Shown: positions 7,290 through 17,422, counted from the stretch's first letter. The stretch: DNA of 34,977 nucleotides from Campylobacterales bacterium (GCA_026390115.1 JAPLGO010000001.1:1-34977), one strand, 5' to 3'. The notes: generated from the letters alone by a model not told the origin. Program-made: numbers and translations.

Positions 7290-8906
7290 ATGAATAATTT
7301 ATCAAGATATGCTGCACTTTATATTATTGGTGTTGTAACATTAGTAGGACTTTCTTATGCTATTTATCAATTTTCTACGCAAAGCATAGAGTTTCAGAAA
7401 CAGATACTTGTTAAACAAGCTCAAACTCACTACTTTGACCAAATAAATACAAGAAAGTGGAATGCTTCTTATGGAGGGGTGTATGCCTTTGCTAAAGTTG
7501 GGGAAGAGCCAAATCCATATCTCAAAGATAATACTTTAAAAACTGATGACAATAGAACACTTATCAAAATAAATCCAGCCTGGATGACAAGGCAGCTTTC
7601 TGAAATTTCAAATATAAAAGATTTTCACTTTCGCATTACAAGTCTTAACCCTATAAATCCAAATAACAAAGCAACACCATTTGAGAAAAGAGCACTTGAA
7701 CATATTGAAAAAACAAGAGAAACAGAATATTACGAATTAGCCGAAAATAATCAATTCAACTATATGGGTTCTCTCGTAACGACTAAAGATTGTTTAGTCT
7801 GTCATGAAGTTCAAGGATATAAAGTTGGTGATATTAGAGGTGGAATTAGTGTCAGTCTAGACAGCAGCGAATATAATCTATTTGTTACGGACACAAAAAA
7901 CAAATCGTTTTTGAGTATTTCGTTAATTTTCCTCTTTTTGTCAGCGATTATATTTTTGATAAAAAAACAGATTGCAAACAATGAATATCTCAAATTAGAA
8001 GTTGAAAAAAGAACAAAAGAAATAAAACTGACTCAAGAGCTTCTTCAGCAAATTTTAGATGCCGACCTCAGTTTACTCATAGTGACAGATGGAGAGAACC
8101 TTGTTTTTACAAATAAGACTGCTCTTGATTTTTTTGGTTTGAATTCATTAGAAGAGTTCAGAGATAAATTTCAACATATTTCAGATATTTTTGAAAAAAC
8201 AGATAAAAAAGATTTCTTACAGCAATATATAGATGGTCAACATTGGATAGATTATTTGCAAAAAAAACAGTATGAAAAAGAGCTAAAAGTATTAATCAAA
8301 AAGGATGCCAGAAATCGATACTTTAAGCCACATGCCAAAAAAATATCAGTTGAAAATGAAACACTCTATCTGATTATATTTAATGATATTACAAAACATT
8401 ACGAAAAGATTGAACAGCTTAAAGAGGAGGCTGCAAGAGATACCTTAACAAAACTCTTCAACAGAGGTAAATTTAACGATGTTTTAGCCCAATCTATGGT
8501 GCTTAGCCAAACAACCTCATCTCCTCTGTCAATAATATTTTTGGATATAGACCATTTCAAAACCGTGAATGATACGCTTGGGCATAATGTAGGTGATGAA
8601 GTTTTAGTGGAGATAGCTGAAATTATCTCTTCAGCTGTCAGGGAAGGTGATTTTGTGGCAAGATGGGGTGGTGAAGAGTTTATCATAACTCTTCAAAGTA
8701 CAAATAAAGCACAGGCAACAACTTTAGCAGAAAAAATAAGAAAAAGAGTAGAAGGGCATACATTTAAAAGTGCGGGCAAACAGGCAATATCTCTTGGTGT
8801 TACAGAGTACATCTGCAATGAAAGTAGGAAGAGCTTGACAGATAGGGTTGATAAAGCACTCTATGACGCCAAACAAAGCGGCAGAAATAGAGTGGTGACT
8901 TATTAA
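7290..8906 (+). CDS. Membrane sensor diguanylate cyclase with c-heme-type DUF3365 domain
   Basis: A 538-aa protein that should make c-di-GMP in response to a periplasmic signal. TM1 is at about residues 8-27 and a periplasmic Tll0287-like/DUF3365 domain at about 30-200. That domain carries C168-L-V-C171-H172, a CxxCH covalent heme site typical of this family. TM2 lies at about 207-225, then a coiled linker, a PAS-like domain (about 245-370) and a GGDEF domain (about 380-538). The active-site motif is GGEEF (460-464), and REGD (451-454) fits the RxxD product-inhibition site, so the enzyme looks active and feedback-controlled. Redox, oxygen or NO sensing is the family-based guess. Its stop overlaps that of the convergent thiG by 4 bp. 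Confidence 0.9.
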   Translation: MNNLSRYAALYIIGVVTLVGLSYAIYQFSTQSIEFQKQILVKQAQTHYFDQINTRKWNASYGGVYAFAKVGEEPNPYLKDNTLKTDDNRTLIKINPAWMTRQLSEISNIKDFHFRITSLNPINPNNKATPFEKRALEHIEKTRETEYYELAENNQFNYMGSLVTTKDCLVCHEVQGYKVGDIRGGISVSLDSSEYNLFVTDTKNKSFLSISLIFLFLSAIIFLIKKQIANNEYLKLEVEKRTKEIKLTQELLQQILDADLSLLIVTDGENLVFTNKTALDFFGLNSLEEFRDKFQHISDIFEKTDKKDFLQQYIDGQHWIDYLQKKQYEKELKVLIKKDARNRYFKPHAKKISVENETLYLIIFNDITKHYEKIEQLKEEAARDTLTKLFNRGKFNDVLAQSMVLSQTTSSPLSIIFLDIDHFKTVNDTLGHNVGDEVLVEIAEIISSAVREGDFVARWGGEEFIITLQSTNKAQATTLAEKIRKRVEGHTFKSAGKQAISLGVTEYICNESRKSLTDRVDKALYDAKQSGRNRVVTY

Positions 8907-9682
8907 AACTGTATCATTCCGTCAATCGGAGAAGAGGCAGTTGCATAAGGTCGTTTAGCAATTCTTCCCGATAAATAGCTCATCCTTCCTGCAATTACCG
9001 CATGTTTCATGGCCTCTGCCATAATCATAGGATTTTGTGCACAGGCAATTGCCGTGTTTGTTAAAACCCCATGTGCACCCAACTCCATCGCATATGCGGC
9101 ATCGCTCGCACACCCGATTCCAGCATCAACGATTACAGGAACACTAACAGCTTCACGGATGAAAACTATGTTATATGGATTTTGAATCCCTAAACCGCTT
9201 CCAATGGGTGCAGCCAAAGGCATGATGGCATGCGCGCCGGCATCTTCAAGTCTTTTTGCCATAATCGGGTCATCCGAAGTGTAAGCCATAATTGTAAAAC
9301 CCTCTTTTGATAAGATTTCACATGCTCTAATAGTCTCCAAAACATCAGGATAGAGAGTTTTAAGAGTGTCACCGATAACTTCAAGCTTTATCAAATCAAT
9401 CCCTGTTGCCTCACGCGTGAGACGAAATGTAGTTATTGCTTCCTCGGCTGTTGTACATCCGGCAGAGTTTGGCAAGAACTTTACATTTGTGCCTTTAAAT
9501 GTGTCGCGAAGATTCTCCTGCTCAGGGTTTGTAATGTTGAGACGGCGAACTGCGACTGTGATTAGCTCACTTCCGCTCAAAAGTGTTGCTTGTTTTGTTA
9601 TTTCAAAATCTTTATATTTTCCGCTTCCTACTATTAAACGAGAACCTAACTCATATTTTCCGATTTTTAATTTTGTATCCAT
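8903..9682 (-). CDS. thiG: Thiazole synthase ThiG
   Basis: A 259-aa TIM-barrel enzyme that condenses 1-deoxy-D-xylulose-5-phosphate, dehydroglycine and ThiS-thiocarboxylate into the thiazole phosphate of thiamin. Full length for the family. Recognisable segments are [11 protein letters not shown] near the N-terminus, the Schiff-base lysine in LIKLEVIGD (Lys99), the phosphate-binding [11 protein letters not shown] loop and [11 protein letters not shown]. It is the last gene of a leftward operon after the P-loop ATPase and nnrDE. No thiS, thiH or thiF is next to it, so the rest of the pathway is encoded elsewhere. A 4-bp tail-to-tail overlap with the diguanylate cyclase is present. Confidence 0.95.
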   Translation of the reverse strand: MDTKLKIGKYELGSRLIVGSGKYKDFEITKQATLLSGSELITVAVRRLNITNPEQENLRDTFKGTNVKFLPNSAGCTTAEEAITTFRLTREATGIDLIKLEVIGDTLKTLYPDVLETIRACEILSKEGFTIMAYTSDDPIMAKRLEDAGAHAIMPLAAPIGSGLGIQNPYNIVFIREAVSVPVIVDAGIGCASDAAYAMELGAHGVLTNTAIACAQNPMIMAEAMKHAVIAGRMSYLSGRIAKRPYATASSPIDGMIQF

Positions 9683-9703
9683 TTTTATTCCTTCATTTTA
9701 TTT

Positions 9704-11095
9704 TTATAACTTCGCAATACTGTCAATCAAATCATAAGGGGTGAGTGAAAAATCTGCACCACTGTATTTACTTGCCAAGCTTACATGTGCAAGTGAACCG
9801 TTTTTTGCAGCTTCAAGCGGGGTAAAACCTTGAGCCAAAAGTGAGCCGATTAAGCCACTTAATACATCTCCGCTTCCCCCTTTTGCTAAGGCTTGCGTAC
9901 CATGTGGATTGATAAAATATTCATTCCCTTTTACGATAATGACATTTGCTCCTTTGAGCAAAAGCACGACATGCGGAAATTTCTGACAAAACATTTCTAC
10001 ATATTTAAAACGGTTCTTTTGTAAAATTTCAACGCTTATATTTGCGATTTGCATACGTTTTAAAAGCGCCGTAAATTCCTTAGCATGCGGAGTCAAAACC
10101 ACATCTTCTCTTTTTAAAATCTCTGTGAGTATCGGCATGTGAAAAATATCGGCATCAGCTAGAAGAGGAAGGGAATTATCCAAGAATTTTTGAAGCTCTT
10201 TGTCACTAAATTCCTCTCCCATACCCATGCCCAGAGCAAGCGCCGTAGCATTAGAAGGTATTTCATGTGAATACATAATTGTCTGCGGAACTTGTACTAC
10301 TTCATAACCGACAAGAGTTACCAAACCGGCTCCAAATCTCAGAGCAGCCTCCGCACTCATTATACTTGCTCCCGATTTAGTTCCACATGCCAAAGCTAAA
10401 TGTCCGAAACTTCCTTTATGCGAATCTTTTTTAGTTCGATAAGGAAGATTCAAATCGTCCAAATCAAGCAAATTCCACGAACTTTGTGTCTCATACACCG
10501 TTCGTGAAAGACCCAAATTCAAAACCTCAATTTTTCCGACAAACTCTTTTGCCTCGTCCAAAAACATCTGTTTTTTTAAAGCACCCATTGTAAGCGTTAC
10601 ATCGCACACAAAACACTCAGATACACATTCACCGTTTTGTTTGAGACCGGAGGGAACATCACATGCTATTTTAAAAGCTTTGAGAGCATTAAGTTGAGAC
10701 ATAACTTTTTTAAGTTCATCGCTAAATTCTCCATCAAAGCCCGTTCCGACGACAGCATCAATTAAAACATCACAATCCCTAAGCTCTGAACATGTATTTA
10801 CCCCAACACTTTTGGCTCTTTTGTTTTGCAAAACTGCCATCTCTGACTTTGGTTCTTTAGCGTAAAATAAAGAGACAGCATAGTCGCCATGCAAAATTCT
10901 TCCACATGCCAAACCGTCTGCTCCGTTATTGCCACTTCCACATGCCACAATAACCGACGACCCTTTTGCAAAGTTTTTACGGATAAATTCCGCCATTCCA
11001 TTGGCTGCATGCTCCATCAAAATATCTTCGTTCAAAGCAAATTTTTCGTAGCATCTTTTGTCTAACGATGAAACCTCATCAAAAAGCTTTTGCAT
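9704..11095 (-). CDS. nnrDE: Bifunctional NAD(P)H-hydrate epimerase/dehydratase
   Basis: A 463-aa metabolite-repair enzyme. The N-terminal YjeF_N epimerase domain (about residues 1-200) has GSGNNGADG at 53-61 and VVGTGFDG. The C-terminal YjeF_C/ribokinase-like dehydratase domain carries the LTPHAKEF and GTQALAKGGSGDVLSG signatures, the latter with the catalytic Asp. Together they re-isomerise and dehydrate damaged hydrated NADH/NADPH back to the cofactors. The chain is somewhat shorter than the roughly 500 aa of E. coli Nnr, mainly in the C-terminal domain, but both active-site signatures are intact. It starts 2 bp after the upstream ATPase and is followed by thiG 21 bp later, so all three probably form one operon. 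Confidence 0.92.
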   Translation of the reverse strand: MQKLFDEVSSLDKRCYEKFALNEDILMEHAANGMAEFIRKNFAKGSSVIVACGSGNNGADGLACGRILHGDYAVSLFYAKEPKSEMAVLQNKRAKSVGVNTCSELRDCDVLIDAVVGTGFDGEFSDELKKVMSQLNALKAFKIACDVPSGLKQNGECVSECFVCDVTLTMGALKKQMFLDEAKEFVGKIEVLNLGLSRTVYETQSSWNLLDLDDLNLPYRTKKDSHKGSFGHLALACGTKSGASIMSAEAALRFGAGLVTLVGYEVVQVPQTIMYSHEIPSNATALALGMGMGEEFSDKELQKFLDNSLPLLADADIFHMPILTEILKREDVVLTPHAKEFTALLKRMQIANISVEILQKNRFKYVEMFCQKFPHVVLLLKGANVIIVKGNEYFINPHGTQALAKGGSGDVLSGLIGSLLAQGFTPLEAAKNGSLAHVSLASKYSGADFSLTPYDLIDSIAKL

Positions 11096-11097
11096 CT

Positions 11098-11832
11098 CTA
11101 ATCTTTTGCTACATACTCATCAATTTTAACTAAGTTGCTTATAATATTATTAAAAAGAAGAGTGCGGTGAGATGTTCGATACTGGTGAAAAAACTCGTTT
11201 TTTGCTAAAGTTTTCAGCTGTGCCGTGTTGTAATACTCTAAATTTGAACATTTACCAAGATACAAAAATGTGAAAAGCAATTTAAGTTGTGGGTTTTCAA
11301 AAATTTCATGCGGCTGTGCCAAAAATGTAAAACCATATTTTTTGAGATTTAAAAATCCAAGCATGTAGAGCAAAAAGTCTTCAAATTTTGTATAAAAACC
11401 ATCCAGATTTTTAATATCGTGGAAAAAGTAGTAATAATTTTCTAAAAGTCCCTGCGTTTGAAGCGTTTGTGTTAATTTGCTTGTAACATCTCTTTTGTTT
11501 GAAAAATAGCGAGGGTCAACTGCCATATAAATGTGTTTTTTATCCGCAATCAATTTATCCAGTTCTATTTTAAACGCATCACTTTCGTCAAATTTTATAT
11601 AATTAAAATGTTCATCTTTGTATCTTGGCTCTATTTCATCCACATTAGAATCCGCAAAATCAAGATACAAAGTTGCAACACCGCTATCAACTACATAATT
11701 TCTTATCTTACATGCAAGGTTCGTTTTACCCGCACCCTCTTCTGCCAAAATCAGAGTATTATAACGAAGCGCTCGCTCTTCAAGTTTCAATGCATTTATG
11801 CTACTCTCAAATTTTCCTATAACATTTCTCAT
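11098..11832 (-). CDS. P-loop ATPase of unknown function
   Basis: A 244-aa cytoplasmic protein with a clear Walker A, AEEGAGKT, at about residues 31-38 and a possible Walker B region, HIYMAVDPR. No further domain is recognisable; the C-terminal half is rich in Phe, Leu and Tyr. The ATG at 11832 is chosen because a GGAG ribosome-binding site lies about 8 nt upstream; an in-frame TTG four codons earlier overlaps that site. It heads the operon with nnrDE and thiG. An AAA-like or KAP/STAND-like ATPase is possible, but sequence inspection does not settle it. Confidence 0.7.
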   Translation of the reverse strand: MRNVIGKFESSINALKLEERALRYNTLILAEEGAGKTNLACKIRNYVVDSGVATLYLDFADSNVDEIEPRYKDEHFNYIKFDESDAFKIELDKLIADKKHIYMAVDPRYFSNKRDVTSKLTQTLQTQGLLENYYYFFHDIKNLDGFYTKFEDFLLYMLGFLNLKKYGFTFLAQPHEIFENPQLKLLFTFLYLGKCSNLEYYNTAQLKTLAKNEFFHQYRTSHRTLLFNNIISNLVKIDEYVAKD

Positions 11833-11939
11833 AATTTTCTCCAAAAAAATTTTAACAGTGATTATATCTTATCTATTGGTTTCTTAAACTTTATGTATTG
11901 CGTAAACTATTTAAACGACAAATATGAAATGAAAACGGG

Positions 11940-11945
11940 TATAAT
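11940..11945 (+). promoter_or_regulatory. -10 box for a leaderless kdsD mRNA
   Basis: A perfect TATAAT, preceded by a G-rich GGG extension, ends 6 nt before the kdsD ATG at 11952, with no Shine-Dalgarno. It probably drives kdsD, the pseudouridine synthase and rarA. Confidence 0.6.
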
Positions 11946-11951
11946 TTCACT

Positions 11952-12914
11952 ATGGATTACAAAGAAATTGCACAAGAAACTTTAAATATCGAAGCGTCAG
12001 CTCTGCTGCAAGCATCTAAAAACATGAATGATGTTTTTGAAAAAGCTGTGGAGCTGATACTCTCCTGTAAAGGTAAACTTATAGTTACCGGCGTTGGAAA
12101 GAGTGGACTTATCGGTGCAAAGATGGCTGCAACTTTTGCTTCTACCGGAACGCCTAGCTTTTTTATTCACCCTACAGAAGCGCTTCATGGCGATTTAGGC
12201 ATGATAAGCAAAGAAGATGCGGTTATTGCCATCAGTTACAGCGGTGAGAGTGAAGAGCTTAGCTCCATTCTGCCTCACATCAAAAGATTTGGCACTCCAA
12301 TTATCGGCATGACGAGAGATTCAAACTCTACACTTGGAAAATTCAGCGATTTAGTTATTGACGTGGTAGTTGAAAAGGAGGCTTGTCCGCTGGACATCGC
12401 ACCGACCAGTTCAACTACTCTTACTCTGGCTTTAGGCGATGCACTTGCGGTTTGTCTCATGCGAGCAAAAGATTTTAAAAAGAGTGATTTTGCTTCGTTC
12501 CACCCCGGTGGAGCATTGGGTAAAAAATTGTTTGTTAAAGTTAGCAACCTCATGCGAACTAAAGATTTACCGATAGTGGGAAAAGAGGCAAAAGTTAAAG
12601 AAGCGATTCTTGAAATTAGCCATGGCAGGTTAGGTACAGTTTTGGTCGTAGATGAGCAAGAGAGACTTGTGGCACTTGTAAGTGATGGCGATATTCGCCG
12701 TGCACTTTTGAGAGATGATTTTTCACTTGAAGCAAATGTTTTGGAATATGCTACAAAAAACCCTACAACATGCGAAGATGAAAACATGCTGGCAAGTGAA
12801 GCACTCGTTCTGATAGAAGAGAAAAAAATACAGCTTTTAGTAATTACAGATAAAAATAAAAAGATAAAAGGTGTGCTTCATATCCACACCTTGATTGAAA
12901 AAGGCATATCATAA
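11952..12914 (+). CDS. kdsD: Arabinose-5-phosphate isomerase
   Basis: A 320-aa KdsD/KpsF-family enzyme converting ribulose-5-phosphate to arabinose-5-phosphate, the first step to KDO for lipopolysaccharide. The N-terminal SIS domain (about residues 35-190) holds GVGKSGLIG at 47-55, SYSGESEE and the HPTEALHGDLG segment with catalytic-site residues. Two CBS domains follow (about 205-320). Length matches the family. It is the first gene of a rightward operon; its stop overlaps the ATG of the next gene by one base. The start is supported by a TATAAT 6 nt upstream and no ribosome-binding site, suggesting a leaderless message. Confidence 0.95.
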   Translation: MDYKEIAQETLNIEASALLQASKNMNDVFEKAVELILSCKGKLIVTGVGKSGLIGAKMAATFASTGTPSFFIHPTEALHGDLGMISKEDAVIAISYSGESEELSSILPHIKRFGTPIIGMTRDSNSTLGKFSDLVIDVVVEKEACPLDIAPTSSTTLTLALGDALAVCLMRAKDFKKSDFASFHPGGALGKKLFVKVSNLMRTKDLPIVGKEAKVKEAILEISHGRLGTVLVVDEQERLVALVSDGDIRRALLRDDFSLEANVLEYATKNPTTCEDENMLASEALVLIEEKKIQLLVITDKNKKIKGVLHIHTLIEKGIS

Positions 12915-13702
12915 TGATGCGATTAAATAAATATATTGCTCACAATTCGAGCTACTCAAGACGCGAAGCAGACGCTGCTATCCAGAGCGGTTATGTAAGA
13001 ATAAACGGTGAAATACAAGACAATCCTGCAACGCAGGTGGATGAAAAAAAAGATGTGGTTTACATAAGCGGAAAACCTGTGACTCCACAGGACAAATATA
13101 CGGTTATTGTTTATAACAAGCCAAAAGGCGAGCTTGTAACAAAAACTGACCCAAAAGGTAGAAGAACAATTTACGATACACTCGACAAACAGTACAAGCA
13201 CTTTGTTCCGGTCGGAAGACTCGATTATGCTACTGAAGGAGTTCTGCTTCTGACAGATGCCTCAAAAATTGCAACGGCTCTCATGACTTCAAATTTGGAG
13301 AGAATTTATAAGGTAAAAATTAAAGGTCCAGTTACAAATGAGATGGAAGGGGCGATGCAAAACGGATTGGAACTTAAAGATGCTTCTGCCGGAGGGCACT
13401 CCCACAGCACGATTACCTCTATGACTTTCGCACCCTTTTTGGGCTATAAAATACAAAAAAGCGAGCACAACTACTCTATCTTAAAAATAGCTATCGCTGA
13501 GGGTCAAAACCGTGAAATCAGAAGATTCTTTGCACACTTCGGTGCAGAAGTAGCCGACCTTAAAAGAATCAGTTTTGCAGAAGTTGAGTTAAATAACCTT
13601 CCAACAGGCAAAACAAGATTTTTGACAAGAAGCGAATATTCTGCTCTTTTTACATTTATGAAAGAAGAAAACAAGAAAGCAAAAGAGAGGGGAGTGAAGT
13701 AA
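12914..13702 (+). CDS. 23S rRNA pseudouridine synthase, RluB/RsuA family
   Basis: A 262-aa enzyme with an N-terminal S4 RNA-binding domain (about residues 1-60) and an RsuA/RluB/E/F catalytic domain. GRLDYATEGVLLLTD contains the catalytic aspartate and GQNREIRRFF is the C-terminal family motif. By family it isomerises a uridine in 23S rRNA (RluB-type, helix 90-92 region), but RluB and RsuA or RluE cannot be separated by eye. The start is ATGATG immediately at the kdsD stop; either ATG works. It is the second gene of the kdsD operon and ends 2 bp before rarA. Confidence 0.9.
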   Translation: MMRLNKYIAHNSSYSRREADAAIQSGYVRINGEIQDNPATQVDEKKDVVYISGKPVTPQDKYTVIVYNKPKGELVTKTDPKGRRTIYDTLDKQYKHFVPVGRLDYATEGVLLLTDASKIATALMTSNLERIYKVKIKGPVTNEMEGAMQNGLELKDASAGGHSHSTITSMTFAPFLGYKIQKSEHNYSILKIAIAEGQNREIRRFFAHFGAEVADLKRISFAEVELNNLPTGKTRFLTRSEYSALFTFMKEENKKAKERGVK

Positions 13703-13704
13703 AT

Positions 13705-14910
13705 TTGCGAGATTTTACTCTTTCTCTGCGACCAAAAAATTTTGATGAGATAGTCGGACAAGAGCATCTATGCGGTGTGAACGCTCCGCTGCGTCTTCTT
13801 TGTGAGAAAGGTGTTTTGGGACACAGCTTTTTTTATGGACCTGCCGGATGCGGAAAAACGACTATTGCTAGGGTTATTGCGAAGAGCATGCAACTCCCGT
13901 TTTATGAGTTCAATGCTACCTCCATCAAAATTGAACAACTGCGAAAGATTTTTGACCAATACAAAAATACCCTGGAGAAACCTCTTATTTTTATAGATGA
14001 AGTCCACAGATTAGCTAAAAATCAGCAGGAAGTTCTACTTCCCGCTATGGAGAACAACTCTGTTTTGGTTATAGGCGCTTCAACAGAAAACCCTTTCTTT
14101 TCACTTACCTCTGCTATTCGCTCCCGATCCATGCTTTTTGAGATTAAACATATAACAAACAAGGCACTTAAAAATCTTTTACTTTTAGCATGCGCAAGTG
14201 CCACGGCTGGGTGCGAGAATAATGCAATAACTTTGAATGAAGAAGCAAGAGAGTATCTTGTTGCGAGCAGTGGCGGGGATGCAAGGGCAATGTTGAAACT
14301 TTTAGAGTTTGCATCAAATATAAGCAGACATGTAACACTTGAGTTATTAAAATCACTCCGACCAAACGCACTCAGTGCCGGAAGCAGTGAAGCGGGTGTC
14401 CATTATGATTTGGCAAGTGCCATGATAAAATCCATAAGAGGCTCAGACATGGATGCCGGCATCTACTATTTGGCTAGACTGATTGATGGAGGAGAGAGTG
14501 CTGAATTTATAGCAAGAAGATTAGTTATTTTAGCCAGCGAAGATATAGGAAACGCAAACCCGCAGGCTCTAACTCTTTGCACTTCTGCCATGACAAGCGT
14601 TTCAAAAATCGGCTATCCAGAAGCCAGAATTATTTTAGCTCAGGCAGTTATTTATTTATGTGCCTCTCCAAAATCTAATTCAGCATATCTGGCAATAAAT
14701 TCAGCACTTCAAACAGTTAACGATGGAATCATGCTAGAAATTCCAAAAAACATTACAAACAACCATCAAAACTACTTATATCCCCATGACTTTGGCGGCT
14801 ATGTAAAACAGAAGTATCTTTCAAAGCCGCTTAGATTTGTTACACTAAAAGATATAGGTTATGAAAAAAAGATGAAAGAGTGGATTGATTTAGTATTTGA
14901 CAGGTCTTGA
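13705..14910 (+). CDS. rarA: Replication-associated recombination protein A (RarA/MgsA)
   Basis: A 401-aa AAA+ ATPase of the RarA/WHIP family, related to clamp loaders, acting at stalled or damaged replication forks. Walker A GPAGCGKT is at 45-52, Walker B IFIDEVHR at about 95-102, sensor 1 in GASTENPFFSLTSA and an arginine-finger region in IRSRS. The C-terminal part (SEDIGNANPQAL and later the YLYPHDFGGYV segment) is the tetramerisation/RarA C-domain. The start codon is TTG, immediately after the previous gene and with GAGGGGAGTG upstream; no ATG is suitably placed. It is the last gene of the kdsD operon. Confidence 0.93.
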   Translation: MRDFTLSLRPKNFDEIVGQEHLCGVNAPLRLLCEKGVLGHSFFYGPAGCGKTTIARVIAKSMQLPFYEFNATSIKIEQLRKIFDQYKNTLEKPLIFIDEVHRLAKNQQEVLLPAMENNSVLVIGASTENPFFSLTSAIRSRSMLFEIKHITNKALKNLLLLACASATAGCENNAITLNEEAREYLVASSGGDARAMLKLLEFASNISRHVTLELLKSLRPNALSAGSSEAGVHYDLASAMIKSIRGSDMDAGIYYLARLIDGGESAEFIARRLVILASEDIGNANPQALTLCTSAMTSVSKIGYPEARIILAQAVIYLCASPKSNSAYLAINSALQTVNDGIMLEIPKNITNNHQNYLYPHDFGGYVKQKYLSKPLRFVTLKDIGYEKKMKEWIDLVFDRS

Positions 14911-14983
14911 CATAGGTCAATAAAAAAGATCCAGAGTTTAGATATCATAAATCCATTTTTAAATTAACAGTAGGATTTATGTT

Positions 14984-15271
14984 ATGAATTTATCTACAAG
15001 CTCAAATAGAATTATCATAGATGGAAACATCAAAACAGTCGGTGATTTTCAGAGCATAAAAAACAGTGTTGATTCTGTGATTGTAAACAATAAGAATATA
15101 GTGGTAGATATTAAAAACTCTCTATCACTTACATCTGCCGTGATAGGTTACTTTAATAAACTTATCTTAAAAGACAATATAAGCATACAGGTAAATGTTG
15201 GGGACAAACAACTTTATGAACTGCTAGATGATTTAAATCTCACTTCTGTTTTTAACCTTAAAAAGGTTTAA
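14984..15271 (+). CDS. STAS-domain protein
   Basis: A 95-aa protein with the alternating strand/helix pattern of a STAS (anti-anti-sigma) domain. Its central segment [16 protein letters not shown] is where the phosphorylatable Ser/Thr of SpoIIAA-like proteins sits. Such domains relay signals through partner binding and phosphorylation. No sigma factor or anti-sigma kinase is adjacent. It lies 2 bp before a NIT-type chemoreceptor, so the two are surely co-transcribed; a scaffold or signal-coupling role with the receptor is inference. The ribosome-binding site AGGAT lies 7 nt before the ATG. Confidence 0.7.
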   Translation: MNLSTSSNRIIIDGNIKTVGDFQSIKNSVDSVIVNNKNIVVDIKNSLSLTSAVIGYFNKLILKDNISIQVNVGDKQLYELLDDLNLTSVFNLKKV

Positions 15272-15273
15272 TT

Positions 15274-17250
15274 ATGACTATAAAATATAAATTAAACATC
15301 ATATTGTCAATGGTTTTAGCTTTTTCGTTGATAATAATTGGATTAAGTATAAAAAATGCAGTATCTGATAGAGCTTTCATACTTCAAGCTGAAGAGCTGA
15401 ACATTCTATCTCAAAAATTAAGTCTTCTTATACATGAAACTCAAAAAGAAAGAGGAGCCAGTGCCGGTTTTATTAGTTCCAAAGGCAAAGAGTTTACTGA
15501 AATTTTGCCAAAGCAAAGACCTTTAACTACAGAAAAAAACAGAGAGCTGAACGCTTATATTTCAACACTTGATTTAAACTCTTTTACTGATGAGTTAAAA
15601 TCGGAAATTTCATCTTTCAGAACTGAGATAGACAAAATAGAGGCTGTTCGCACACAAGTGGATGCTCTAAGCATAAGTTCTAAAGAGACTGTGGCTTACT
15701 ATACAAATATGAATAGCAAAATCTTAAATATCGTATCTTTAACAGCAAAATTGGCAAACACCCCTGAACTTGTAAAAGCACTGGACACTTACACTAACTT
15801 TTTAAAATCTAAAGAGAGAGCAGGAATAGAAAGAGCGGTTCTTAGCGGGGCTTTTGCTGCTGATAAATTTGGTGATGGAGCATTTGCAAAGTGGATTACT
15901 CTCGTTGCAGAACAAGATAGCTATCTTGATGCAGCTTTTGTTATGGCGAGCGATAACACTAAAGCTTTTTACAAAAATAAACTCAGCGATCCTTCTATAG
16001 AAGAAGTTAACAAGATGAGAGAAATCGCAAAAAACAAAGCTATTTCCGGTGAATTTGGAGTAGATAGTGTTACGTGGTTTAAAACAATTTCAAAGAAAAT
16101 TGATTTATTAAAAGAGGTGGATGATGAGATTTCTCAGCAAAATTCTCTCTTGCTTGGGCAGTTAAAATCAGCTTCTCAAACGAGAACAACTGTAACACTA
16201 TTTAGCTACACTCTCTTTACTATTGTAATCTTTATTATAATTTTATTTATAAGCAAAGGGGTGAACAAAAGTGTTCAATCTAGTTTAGAAAAAATTGAAT
16301 GTATCTCTCGCGATCTGGATTTAACATGCGATATCATCGTCCCGGGTAAAGATGAGATATCTCAAATTTCAAAAGCTATACATATTATGATAATCGCATT
16401 TAAGCAGAGCGTAAATGATTCAATAGAAGTTGCTTCTTCAACCTCTTCTGAGAGCAATAAGTTAAATGAAATTGTAAGTGATTTGACCGTAAATAGCAAA
16501 TTAACAGAAAGCAAAATTGCAAGTATAAATATTTTAGTTTCTGAAGTTGGAAGCAGATTGGATAATGTTGAAGAATCTTCTATAACGGTAACTGAGGATT
16601 TAGAAAAAACATATAATGTCTTAGATGGATTCATAGGCAAACTTGACTTGGTAGTTAGCTCTATAGAAAGAGGGAGTATTCATCAGGAGGAATTAGCACA
16701 TAAGGTTTCATCCTTAACCGAACAGGCTAAAAACATCAAAGAGGTTTTAAGCATTATCTCCGATATTGCGGAGCAGACAAATCTTCTGGCACTGAATGCC
16801 GCAATTGAAGCGGCTAGAGCCGGCGAACATGGAAGAGGATTTGCAGTTGTAGCAGATGAAGTGCGTAAACTGGCGGAGAGAACACAAAAAAGTTTAAGTG
16901 AGATAAGCGCAAATGTAAATCTCATCACGCAGAATGTTGTAGAGATTTCTGGCGAAACCGATAAAACTTCACAAAATATGCACAACATTGCAGATTCAGC
17001 TCAGGAGCTAATCGCTTCCTCACAAGAGACAAAAAATAATCTATCTATTACACGAGACAAATCAACTGATGTTATGCACCAAAGTACATACATTGCTACA
17101 AAAACTAAAGAGCTAATCGCTGATATGGACGAGGTCATAGAAATAAGTTCTAAAAATACAAAACTAAGAGTGACGGTAGAAGATACCGCTAAAACGCTCT
17201 CTTCTGATTCACAAAAACTTCAAAATACCCTGCATAAATTTAAAGTTTAA
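15274..17250 (+). CDS. Methyl-accepting chemotaxis protein with nitrate/nitrite-sensing (NIT) domain
   Basis: A 658-aa transmembrane chemoreceptor. TM1 is at about residues 7-27 and a periplasmic four-helix NIT-type domain at about 45-290 with the family signature [13 protein letters not shown] (about 54-66). TM2 is at about 303-325, a HAMP-like linker follows, and the cytoplasmic signalling coiled coil has the highly conserved hairpin tip [20 protein letters not shown] and [18 protein letters not shown]. It should bind CheW/CheA and bias swimming. NIT domains in NasR and relatives respond to nitrate/nitrite, fitting a denitrifying lifestyle, though ligand prediction from the family name alone is weak. 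No C-terminal CheR tether is seen. Confidence 0.92.
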   Translation: MTIKYKLNIILSMVLAFSLIIIGLSIKNAVSDRAFILQAEELNILSQKLSLLIHETQKERGASAGFISSKGKEFTEILPKQRPLTTEKNRELNAYISTLDLNSFTDELKSEISSFRTEIDKIEAVRTQVDALSISSKETVAYYTNMNSKILNIVSLTAKLANTPELVKALDTYTNFLKSKERAGIERAVLSGAFAADKFGDGAFAKWITLVAEQDSYLDAAFVMASDNTKAFYKNKLSDPSIEEVNKMREIAKNKAISGEFGVDSVTWFKTISKKIDLLKEVDDEISQQNSLLLGQLKSASQTRTTVTLFSYTLFTIVIFIIILFISKGVNKSVQSSLEKIECISRDLDLTCDIIVPGKDEISQISKAIHIMIIAFKQSVNDSIEVASSTSSESNKLNEIVSDLTVNSKLTESKIASINILVSEVGSRLDNVEESSITVTEDLEKTYNVLDGFIGKLDLVVSSIERGSIHQEELAHKVSSLTEQAKNIKEVLSIISDIAEQTNLLALNAAIEAARAGEHGRGFAVVADEVRKLAERTQKSLSEISANVNLITQNVVEISGETDKTSQNMHNIADSAQELIASSQETKNNLSITRDKSTDVMHQSTYIATKTKELIADMDEVIEISSKNTKLRVTVEDTAKTLSSDSQKLQNTLHKFKV

Positions 17251-17308
17251 TATTCAAAAACTCCTCTTCATTCCGTGCATGTCACGGTATGTGAGAATAG
17301 GATTATTG

Positions 17309-17390
17309 AACTTCTTGCAAAATTCAAAACACGCTCGGCTTCGCTTGCGCTGCAGAATCGTTCTCTTAGTTTTGAGTTTTGTAAGAAGTT
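17309..17390. repeat. Long imperfect inverted repeat between MCP and rplT
   Basis: AACTTCTTGCAAAATTCAAA(AC) at 17309-17330 pairs with 17369-17390 at 20 of 22 positions, enclosing a 38-nt GC-richer loop. An outer pair, CTTCATTC (about 17267) with GAATGAAG (about 17400), extends the symmetry. It could be a transcribed hairpin, an attenuator or a dispersed intergenic repeat. Confidence 0.55.
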
Positions 17391-17422
17391 TATTAAATAG
17401 AATGAAGGTTAGAGAGTTTAGC

